A stretch of 46,912 nucleotides of DNA from JABMPO01 sp964539785. Its GTDB lineage: Bacteria; Fidelibacterota; Marinisomatia; Marinisomatales; TCS56. Shown one piece after another: positions 16,107 to 22,485 of the stretch. Position 1 is the first letter of the stretch, and each line of letters starts with the position of its first letter. The position numbers were made by a program, and so were the translations under genes. The notes under the pieces are model-generated. The model searched no databases. It was given only the letters and a program-made list of their open reading frames with translations, and was not told the DNA's origin. The stretch is from assembly GCA_964539785.1 (NCBI GenBank), contig CAZIJQ010000016.1, positions 1-46,912 on the forward strand, written 5' to 3'.

Positions 16107-16289
16107 ATGAAAAATAAATATAAAATGCAGTCCGATATAGTTATTGCTTTTCTCAAAGAACATCAAAATAAAATATTGGATGGTACGGCCGGTTCAAATT
16201 CCGTTGTAATTGATCTATATACAATTCAAAATCTTTTTGATGAGTTGTCCCTAAAACTAATTTCTGAAGGCTTGGTGGCTCTAGCCTGA
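16107..16289 (+). CDS. Possible small protein of 60 residues
   Basis: This short rightward frame lies in the otherwise empty 15912-16477 gap. It encodes a soluble, mildly charged peptide beginning MKNKYKMQSDIVIAFLKEHQ and ending EGLVALA. I recognise no family, and the ribosome binding site is weak. The main support is its stop, which overlaps the start of a second tiny frame (TGATG-type overlap) as in coupled genes. It may be a real small gene or a chance frame. Confidence 0.35.
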   Translation: MKNKYKMQSDIVIAFLKEHQNKILDGTAGSNSVVIDLYTIQNLFDELSLKLISEGLVALA

Positions 16290-16375
16290 TGATTCATAAA
16301 ATACTTAAACATATCAGGCGCTGGCTCGCCAATATTGTGGCTAAACCGGTTCCGGTTCGTGTAAGAGTTCGATAA
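16289..16375 (+). CDS. Possible very basic 28-residue peptide, coupled to the preceding ORF
   Basis: The ATG at 16289 overlaps the TGA of the preceding small frame by one base. The frame runs 28 codons to a TAA at 16373-16375. The peptide is strongly basic, with MIHKILKHIRRWLANIVAK followed by an alternating PVPVRVRVR end. It could be an amphipathic membrane-active or nucleic-acid-binding peptide. No relatives are recognised and there is no independent ribosome binding site, so this is tentative. Confidence 0.25.
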   Translation: MIHKILKHIRRWLANIVAKPVPVRVRVR

Positions 16376-16477
16376 AGCAAAGTACTGATAAATTTTTCTA
16401 ATTTCCCCTTTGCCCGGAATGCAGTTTATTTCGACTAAATTCAGCATCAAGAAAACCGTTATTATTAAAAATAAAAG

Positions 16478-17389
16478 ATGAATTCTTTATTTAAATTAAC
16501 CCCTGAGGTGGCTTCCGCCCTGGAAACCGGGAGTCCTGTTCTGGCGCTTGAGTCAACAATAATAAGCCATGGGATGCCCTATCCTCAGAATCTGGAATTC
16601 GCTATGCGGGCCGAACAAATGGTCCGGGACAAGGGGGTAGTTCCGGCCACTATTGCTATCCAAAATGGGAAAGCCTGTATTGGGTTAAGCGAAATTGAAT
16701 TACAAGTCCTTGCCCAAAATGACGAAGTAAAAAAAGTGGCTACCAGGGATATTTGTATTGCGCTGGCTGAAAAATCAATTGGGGCAACAACAGTTTCGGC
16801 CACCATGCACCTGGCACATCAGGCCGGGATTAGGGTGTTTGCTACCGGTGGAATTGGCGGCGTTCATAGAAAGGTGGAAAAATCATTCGATATCTCACAA
16901 GACCTGCGTGAACTTGGGCGAACTCCAATGGTGGTTGTGTCTGCCGGTTGTAAGGCAATCCTGGATATTCCCCACACAATTGAGTATCTTGAAACCGAGG
17001 GTGTTACCGTTCTTGGTTATCAAACGGATGATTTTCCTGCTTTTTATTCGCAAAAATCTAGTTCTCCAACTCCTGGACGAATTGAATCCTGCGCTGAAAT
17101 TGCAGAACTTTATCGCCTGAAGAAAATTATCAATCAGCCCGGTGCAATATTAATTGCTAACCCTGTTCCCCGCGAAGATGAAATCCCGAAAAAAATTATT
17201 AACACTTACATTAAACAAGCTTTGGGAGAGTGTCGTGCTAAAAATATCAGAGGCAAAAAGGTCACACCTTTTTTGCTAGGGCAAATAGTTGAGTTGACGG
17301 GTGGAAAAAGTTTGAAAGCAAATATTGCTCTGGCTATGAATAATATAAAATTAGGCGCTGAAATAGCTCTGGCTATTCATATGAAATAA
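16478..17389 (+). CDS. psuG: Pseudouridine-5'-phosphate glycosidase
   Basis: This 303-residue protein matches PsuG along its length. It has ALESTIISHGMPYPQNLE near the start, the lysine-bearing VPATIAIQNGKACIGL segment, TTVSATMHLAHQAGIRVFATGGIGGVHR, then VVVSAGCKAILDIPHT and GYQTDDFPAFY. The C-terminal part has ILIANPVPREDEIP. The enzyme reversibly joins ribose 5-phosphate and uracil to make pseudouridine 5'-phosphate, and in cells it mainly acts in pseudouridine breakdown. The usual partner kinase PsuK is not next to it. It starts a three-gene rightward operon with a thioesterase and arfB, the first only 4 bases downstream. Confidence 0.97.
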   Translation: MNSLFKLTPEVASALETGSPVLALESTIISHGMPYPQNLEFAMRAEQMVRDKGVVPATIAIQNGKACIGLSEIELQVLAQNDEVKKVATRDICIALAEKSIGATTVSATMHLAHQAGIRVFATGGIGGVHRKVEKSFDISQDLRELGRTPMVVVSAGCKAILDIPHTIEYLETEGVTVLGYQTDDFPAFYSQKSSSPTPGRIESCAEIAELYRLKKIINQPGAILIANPVPREDEIPKKIINTYIKQALGECRAKNIRGKKVTPFLLGQIVELTGGKSLKANIALAMNNIKLGAEIALAIHMK

Positions 17390-17393
17390 TACG

Positions 17394-17801
17394 ATGGCAC
17401 ATTGTACTAAAATTAAAGTTCGCGGATACCATATTGACCTCTATAAACATGTTAACAATGCTCGCTATCTCGAATTTCTGGAAGAGGCGCGCTGGGCCAT
17501 GCTTGATGATCTGGTTGATCGGGAAAAATTGCATTCTGAGGAATTTGGTCTATCGGTGGTAAACATAAATATTAATTACCGACAGACAGCCAAAATGGGC
17601 GATTGTCTTGAAATATATTCAAATTTAAACCGGATAGGTAATAAAAGTGTCGTAATTGAACAAAGCATCATTCTATCTGGCAGTTCCAAGATTGTTGCCG
17701 AAGCACAAGTAACATTCGTTGTTGTTGATGAAAAAACAGGCCGGGCAATTCCAATAACAGATAAAATCAAATCACGGTTGATGCAACTCAAGCAAGTTTG
17801 A
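17394..17801 (+). CDS. Hotdog-fold acyl-CoA thioesterase (4HBT/YbgC type)
   Basis: The 135-residue single-hotdog protein has the 4HBT/FadM-type core. GYHIDLYKHVNNARYLEFLEEARW contains the Asp15 and His19 positions that face the thioester, and SVVNININYRQTAKMGDCLEI forms the next strands. The VVIEQSIIL and VAEAQVTFVVVD strands complete the fold. It should hydrolyse an acyl-CoA or a related thioester in the cytoplasm, with the chain unknown. It starts 4 bases after psuG, and its stop overlaps the putative TTG start of arfB, so the three genes form one transcript. Confidence 0.88.
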   Translation: MAHCTKIKVRGYHIDLYKHVNNARYLEFLEEARWAMLDDLVDREKLHSEEFGLSVVNININYRQTAKMGDCLEIYSNLNRIGNKSVVIEQSIILSGSSKIVAEAQVTFVVVDEKTGRAIPITDKIKSRLMQLKQV

Positions 17802-18229
17802 TTAATACGGTGTCCCCAATTAAAATTGAAATCCCGGAAAATGAAATTGTATTTGATTTTATCAGGTCAACCGGACCCGGTGGTCAGAACGTAAATAAAG
17901 TTTCCAGCGCTGTTCAACTTCGTTTTAATATCCACAACTCGTCCATATTAACCGAAGATCACAAAGTTCGTCTAGTTAAAAAAGCTGGCCGCAAAGTAAA
18001 TAAAAATGGTGTGCTAATAATTAAGGCGCAAAGATTCAGAACCCAACAAAATAACCGAATGGATGCCTTGCGTCGGTTGGAGTCTTTGATTTTACAAACC
18101 ATAAATAAGCCTAAGGTCAGGCTTAAAACTTCCCCATCTAAAAAAACGATCGAAAAGCGACTGACGTCAAAACGTAAACGCAGCGCAACTAAACAATTAC
18201 GTCGTTCCGTTGACTTGTCGGATCAGTAA
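17798..18229 (+). CDS. arfB: Peptidyl-tRNA hydrolase ArfB-type ribosome rescue factor
   Basis: This is a 143-residue protein with the GGQ domain of class I release factors. The motif STGPGGQNVNKVSSAVQLRF has the catalytic Gly-Gly-Gln at residues 28-30. There is no codon-recognition domain. The C-terminal tail is long and very basic (KTIEKRLTSKRKRSATKQLRR), as needed to sit in the empty mRNA channel of a stalled ribosome. The factor frees nascent chains on ribosomes without a stop codon. The frame begins at a TTG overlapping the thioesterase stop, and a GTG four codons later is an equally good start. Its end overlaps the convergent rarD pseudogene by 7 bases. Confidence 0.93.
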   Translation: MINTVSPIKIEIPENEIVFDFIRSTGPGGQNVNKVSSAVQLRFNIHNSSILTEDHKVRLVKKAGRKVNKNGVLIIKAQRFRTQQNNRMDALRRLESLILQTINKPKVRLKTSPSKKTIEKRLTSKRKRSATKQLRRSVDLSDQ

Positions 18230-19109
18230 GATCGCTGAAGGCGATTCTTAACTGAATCAATAGAATATATTGCCAGCCCGGACCAGATAAATATAAATGT
18301 AATCAAGTGGGCGCCCGAAAACTCTTCCTGGTATATAAAAACCCCCAATAAAAACATGCACGTCGGTGCTAAGTATTGAATAAATCCAATAGTTGATAAA
18401 CGCAACCGCTGCACGGCATAGGCAAACCAGACCAAGGGCAGGGCTGTAACTACACCAGATAGCGCTAATAGTAAATTGTACTTCCAGGAGATGGTTCCAA
18501 ACGACCCTGTCCCCACAAATCCCAAATATGCTAAATAAATCACAGCCGGAAGCGACAATATCAAGGATTCAACACCAAGCCCCGTAATTGATCCAACCGA
18601 CAGTTTTTTCCGTAGTAGGCCATATCCCCCAAAAGAACCTGCCAGTATCAATGCAATCCAGGGTATTCCACCAACGAAAATCGTAAGAATAAACACGCCA
18701 ACACCAGCTAGAGCTACTGCAATAATTTGATTTCGGTTTAGGTGTTCATTAAAAAAATTGTGCCAAGAACCACATTTAGCAGAGGGTTGATGTAATAACC
18801 CAGGCTTGAGCTTACTATATGTCCATTGTTAACAGCCCAAATGAACACAAACCAGTTTATGGCGATTAGAGCACTTGTCAATAAAAAAAGGGGGCTTGCC
18901 TTTTTGCTCTGTACTGTTTGCTTTATCTGTTTGGCGCGAGCGGTGAATAAAATGGTCGAACAAATGACTATTAGCGACCAAACAACCCGTTGGGCCAACA
19001 ATTCTAACGGCGGAATCAAATATAATGATTTCCAGAATACGGGAAATAATCCCCAAGCTAAAAATGCCGCTATTGCAGCGACAACTCCTTTTGTCTCATT
19101 GTTTAGCAC
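18223..19109 (-). pseudogene. rarD: RarD-type EamA transporter, broken by a frameshift
   Basis: Two minus-strand frames together cover a full RarD-type DMT permease of about 295 residues. The first (18738-19109) begins MLNNETKGVVAAIAAFLAWGL and includes LGYYINPLLNVVLGTIFL. The second (18223-18696, longer if read upstream) carries the remaining helices with VWFAYAVQRLRLSTIGFIQY and a late WSGLAIYSIDS. The join is at a run of seven A (plus strand, 18751-18757). Adding one base there restores GTIF-x-NEHLNRNQIIAVALAGVGVFIL, the expected RarD sequence. It is therefore either a recent single-base loss, a phase-variable tract, or a sequencing/assembly error. The stop at 18738 would otherwise give a protein cut after about helix 4. 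Substrates of RarD proteins are not settled. Confidence 0.85.
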
Positions 19110-19131
19110 TTAAAGTGAAAATTGATTTATT

Positions 19132-19632
19132 TTACAGTAGTGGTTTTATTTTTCGAATCTCTGGCGGTAATATAATTTGATCCCCTGCGCTTACTCCATT
19201 ATCATCAAACCACCCTATTGCCATTTGTAATGCATAGCGATTTTTTTCACTAGATCTATAAACGATATTGGGGTCAATTATCATATTGTAAATTTCTTTT
19301 ATAGCGCCTGAACTATCTAGATAGGCTGTTGATATATCATTGCGAGCACCACGCATAGTCAGGCTAATATATTTATCTGCCCCGTATATCAATAGCGTTC
19401 CCTCATTAAATCCTATTGCATCAATCTGCGACAGATCAGATCTTTTCTCGGCTGGAGACACAGCCAACGCTACGTTGATATCGATCTCTTCGCCGCTGGC
19501 TTTATTAATTACAAGCTCTGCTCTGTCCGGATGTATGGGCGAACAAGATAGTAGTACTACCGAAAGCATAACAATATCTGCTCTATAGAAGAGTTGAGTT
19601 AGTTGTGAAAATCCGTTGCGAGGTGATTTCAT
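19132..19632 (-). CDS. DUF192 family lipoprotein
   Basis: The 166-residue protein has an N-terminal signal ending in a lipobox (VVLLSC), so it is probably lipidated at about Cys30. A DUF192 domain follows. It has ALAVSPAEKRSDLSQIDAIGFNEGTLLIYG, a divergent form of the usual GLM-RxxL-GMLF stretch, then STAYLDSSGAIKEIYNMI and ALQMAIGWFDDNGVSAGDQIILP. The DUF192 function is unknown. The WMKNT motif of most members reads SLTMRGARND here, so this copy is divergent. The n-region before the hydrophobic core is long, and an ATG at residue 22 would give a more usual signal peptide. Confidence 0.75.
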   Translation of the reverse strand: MKSPRNGFSQLTQLFYRADIVMLSVVLLSCSPIHPDRAELVINKASGEEIDINVALAVSPAEKRSDLSQIDAIGFNEGTLLIYGADKYISLTMRGARNDISTAYLDSSGAIKEIYNMIIDPNIVYRSSEKNRYALQMAIGWFDDNGVSAGDQIILPPEIRKIKPLL

Positions 19633-19845
19633 TTAGTGATTGCCTTATTTATTAATCGGATTATCGGTCTTTTTTGAACATTAAAATTTATAACCCGGAG
19701 CTGGCTGGTGGCTAAATAATTTATCTATCAAGTTGCAAGCTAAACATCAGAGAATCTGCGATGACTGTTTGGGTGGGTTATCCACATTTTGTCCAGGTCG
19801 TCGCGGGAAAATACATCAAATTAATGGCGACGCCAATGCCGGTCA

Positions 19846-20826
19846 TCAATTCCGGGCAAGGGACATCAGGATTTCTTTTGCTGTTTCGTTGAATTCCACC
19901 TTCTCGGAGATTCCGGAGTCTAGCGTGTGTGCCACAGTCAGATAATCTAAAGCTCCCGCCACTTCATTTTCGTGATATACTTTATAAACATGAGCATTTC
20001 CTAAAGCTAGTTTTTCAGTATCTTCGTTGGTACCCATCAGTTCGGGCACTTGAATTTCTGATCCTGTCAACAATATATCGGGATTCTTTATCTTTGACTT
20101 GTTGGCCATATAGATTAACGGCCACAAATAAGGATTGCCATATTGTTTTTCTGCTATAACCCAAAGATTGTCACCTTTGTCAATCACATATTTACTGTAG
20201 GCTTCCTCAGTTTCTGCGGTTGTCGTTGCTATTTCAATTTCTTGCTCTGTTTCGTCGATTTCGGCGGCAGGCTCCAGTTCTTTTAGCTCTATTTGCTCAA
20301 CTATAGTGGTCGTTTCTGCGACCACCGTTTCAGTGAAATCTGCTACTTCTGTTAAAACAGCTTCTATTGCAATGGGTGGCGTAGATTCGTTGCCTCCGGG
20401 CCATACAACATATACTAGAAATACCAACAACGCGGCGGCCGCGCCACCAACAATATATTTATTAAACCTTCCGGTTTTTTTTAGGTTTGGGCTCAGGGGG
20501 GAGCTCCCAACCACTGTTTGCGCTTTATTGTGCGCTGGACTATTAATATTCAGGGTCTCTTTAATTTTTTTGTCCGGATTAAAAACAATTTTATAATGTT
20601 CGGGTATTTCAATTAATTCACCTGTTCTGGGGTTAATTCCTCTTCGATCAGCTACTTTTCGTCGTTTAAAAGAACCCAATCCTTTTATTCGTACGTGACC
20701 ATCTCTTAATAACCCCTCTTGGATAGCGGCCGATAGATTTGTAAAAATGTCGTGCGCTGCCTGCTTTGACAAACCCGCTTCTTTTGACAATATGTCGCTC
20801 AGTTCGGTAAAGGAGATTTTATCCAT
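19846..20826 (-). CDS. HU domain - transmembrane - LysM fusion protein
   Basis: This is a 326-residue protein with three parts. Residues 1-92 are a complete HU/IHF-type DNA-binding domain (FTELSDILSKEAGLS, then GHVRIKGLGSFKRRKVADRRGINPRTGE, then HYKIVFNPDKKIKE). Residues 124-142 are one transmembrane helix (YIVGGAAAALLVFLVYVVW). After an acidic linker (about 150-210, rich in Glu and Thr) comes a LysM domain (212-261: YVIDKGDNLWVIAEKQYGNPYLWPLIYMAN). HU faces the cytoplasm by the positive-inside rule and LysM faces peptidoglycan. The protein could tie the nucleoid to the cell wall. Bacteroidota have comparable HU-SPOR membrane proteins. The start has AAAGGAGG and overlaps the stand-alone HU gene by 8 bases. 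Confidence 0.88.
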   Translation of the reverse strand: MDKISFTELSDILSKEAGLSKQAAHDIFTNLSAAIQEGLLRDGHVRIKGLGSFKRRKVADRRGINPRTGELIEIPEHYKIVFNPDKKIKETLNINSPAHNKAQTVVGSSPLSPNLKKTGRFNKYIVGGAAAALLVFLVYVVWPGGNESTPPIAIEAVLTEVADFTETVVAETTTIVEQIELKELEPAAEIDETEQEIEIATTTAETEEAYSKYVIDKGDNLWVIAEKQYGNPYLWPLIYMANKSKIKNPDILLTGSEIQVPELMGTNEDTEKLALGNAHVYKVYHENEVAGALDYLTVAHTLDSGISEKVEFNETAKEILMSLARN

Positions 20827-21109
20827 TGAGACCTCCTTTGTTGATTTCGCGCTTTAATCCGGATGAAGGATGAAAGAATACTGCCTTGCTGGCAGGCAAC
20901 TGTACGATCTTTTTTAAGGCTGGGTTGAAAGCGTTTCGTGCTGTTTTAATTTTTGTTCCAAATGTTCCCAGGCCCGGTATGGTGAAGTGTTTGTCAGATA
21001 CCAGGGTATTTTCAATTACACCGGTTGCAATATCAAGGATGCCCCTGGTTTCTTTTTGCGTTTTTCCTAACCTGGTGGAAAGAATTTTATTGATTTCAGC
21101 AGTATTCAT
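20819..21109 (-). CDS. HU-family DNA-binding protein
   Basis: This 96-residue protein matches the HU/IHF fold from end to end. It has NTAEINKILSTRLGKTQKETRGILDIATGVIENTLV as the helical dimer part, then HFTIPGLGTFGTKIKTARNAFNPALKKIVQLPA as the beta arm and AVFFHPSSGLKREI at the end. The arm reads AFNPALKK rather than the common RNPxTGE, so DNA bending may differ from typical HU. It is the first gene of a two-gene operon with the HU-LysM membrane protein, and a good promoter lies about 60 bases upstream. The two proteins may form heterodimers. That would give a membrane-bound HU partner. Confidence 0.9.
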   Translation of the reverse strand: MNTAEINKILSTRLGKTQKETRGILDIATGVIENTLVSDKHFTIPGLGTFGTKIKTARNAFNPALKKIVQLPASKAVFFHPSSGLKREINKGGLNG

Positions 21110-21173
21110 ACCAATTCCTCTTATGGTGGATTAACATGAATTTATAAATAATTGCCCTATATCTTGTCAAAAC

Positions 21174-21201
21174 AGTATATCTAAACAATAGAAAAAGTCA
21201 A
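21174..21201 (-). promoter_or_regulatory. Sigma70-like promoter of the HU operon
   Basis: On the minus strand TTGACT (21196-21201) and TATACT (21174-21179) are separated by 16 bases. This is a near-consensus -35/-10 pair, placed about 65 bases upstream of the HU start. The short hairpin ACCAG/CTGGT just upstream (21209-21232) lacks a T-run for leftward transcription. Confidence 0.6.
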
Positions 21202-21244
21202 GTTATTTACCAGGCTAGATACGTTCGCTGGTCTTGCTTTTAAT

Positions 21245-21796
21245 CTATTCCAAAAAGCTATCTAATAGATCATAAATATTAATACCAAAATCCGGAATGC
21301 CAAGGGCATAAACAGCCCAACCTATATAATCTGCAACTGTAGTTATTAATGCGGCTTCTTCACTCCAGATCAAGCCTTCTATTTGCCGACAATCGGCAAA
21401 TCTGTCTTTGCCTAGCGTGTGTACAACAACTCTCTTGAGGTCGGAAATTTTATGATAAATGCGGCTGGAGTCCGGAAATCGTGGTTTGTCTTTAAATGGC
21501 GTGTTGGACACTAAATTATTATTGCCGCTTCTATTAATATGACCAACGATACACACCGGATCTTTGACACCACAAATTCGATCCAGCAATAAAAAATATT
21601 TATTAGAAAACCTGGTTTTTAACAAATCAATCTGGTTGAGTGTTGGTGTTTTTATTTCCCCTGCAACCGGCCATACAAGTTGATAGCCAGATATAATTGC
21701 GAGATTGTAGTGTCCAATGCTCTCTTCCGGAACCAGGTTCAGGTGCAACTGTTCTGGTCCCGTGGCCAGGTAAATTAGAGCATCGCTTTTTTTCAT
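21245..21796 (-). CDS. Unrecognised protein with a purine nucleoside phosphorylase-like motif
   Basis: This is a 183-residue protein with no clear full-length match. One stretch, residues 80-114 (VCIVGHINRSGNNNLVSN and PRFPDSSRIYHK), resembles the DHINxTGxNPL and RFPDMSxAY signature of trimeric purine nucleoside phosphorylases. The phosphate-binding loop and the C-terminal base-binding Asn of that family are not visible, and the length is about two thirds of normal. It may be a divergent relative that lost catalysis. Its ATG overlaps the end of the yggS-type gene by 4 bases, so the pair is translationally coupled. Function unknown. Confidence 0.55.
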   Translation of the reverse strand: MKKSDALIYLATGPEQLHLNLVPEESIGHYNLAIISGYQLVWPVAGEIKTPTLNQIDLLKTRFSNKYFLLLDRICGVKDPVCIVGHINRSGNNNLVSNTPFKDKPRFPDSSRIYHKISDLKRVVVHTLGKDRFADCRQIEGLIWSEEAALITTVADYIGWAVYALGIPDFGINIYDLLDSFLE

Positions 21797-22479
21797 CGGC
21801 TAATAATCCGGGGTCCAAACAACACCGTGCCAAGGCGCAACATGGTGCTTCCTTCTTCTATAGCAATCTGATAATCGTTACTCATTCCCATTGATAAGAT
21901 AGTGAGTTTACGTTCGTCTGGCAATTCTCTGTTTAGTGATTCCAACAATCTTCTTAGTTGTGTGAATGATCCTCTTAGGTCTGATTCATTGTCAGTCAGG
22001 GGGCCGACAGTCATCAAGCCGCTGACGGCTATACCTTCCATCTCGCAGCACTTCAGTAGTTCTTCGGTGTGATGAGGGTTAAACCCATATTTAGTCAACT
22101 CGTCGCTAGTGTTGACTTCAAGTAAAACGGGGGTAGTTTTATCTGTTGGTTTTGCTGCAATTTTGGCTGCTAATTTCACAGAATCGATTGCATCGATTGC
22201 ATCAAACAAACCCAAGGCCCGGTTTACTTTATTAGACTGTAAGTGTCCAATCATTCGCTTTTTTAACATCGGTAATCTGGGAAGTTGCTTGAATTTTTTT
22301 TCAGCTTCCTGAATTCTGTTCTCGCCGATCGATCTAATTCCCAAGTTATATATTTCTATAATTTTTGAATAGGGCTGTGTTTTTGAGACCGCAACGATAT
22401 CTATCGAATTATTGTTACCGGACCGCTTTTTAGCGCTCTCAATATTTTCAATTACCCGTGATAGCCTATCGGCTATCAT
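21793..22479 (-). CDS. YggS/PLPBP family pyridoxal phosphate-binding protein
   Basis: The 228-residue protein matches the YggS/ProSC family, which keeps pyridoxal 5'-phosphate homeostasis without a known enzymatic reaction. The PLP lysine is Lys33 in DIVAVSKTQP. Other family motifs are GENRIQEAEKKF, MIGHLQSNKVNRALGLFDAIDAIDS, VLLEVNTSDELTKYGF, GLMTVGP and the end LSMGMSNDYQIAIEEGSTMLRLGTVLFG. It begins 6 bases after the gyrA stop and overlaps the following PNP-like gene, so it probably lies in the gyr transcript. Confidence 0.95.
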   Translation of the reverse strand: MIADRLSRVIENIESAKKRSGNNNSIDIVAVSKTQPYSKIIEIYNLGIRSIGENRIQEAEKKFKQLPRLPMLKKRMIGHLQSNKVNRALGLFDAIDAIDSVKLAAKIAAKPTDKTTPVLLEVNTSDELTKYGFNPHHTEELLKCCEMEGIAVSGLMTVGPLTDNESDLRGSFTQLRRLLESLNRELPDERKLTILSMGMSNDYQIAIEEGSTMLRLGTVLFGPRIISR

Positions 22480-22485
22480 TTTAGA

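Noticed and set aside
19778..19786. Perfect DnaA box TTATCCACA downstream of the HU-LysM gene
   Set aside because: A single 9-mer in a 47-kb window on two strands is expected about 0.4 times by chance, and there are no further boxes beside it.
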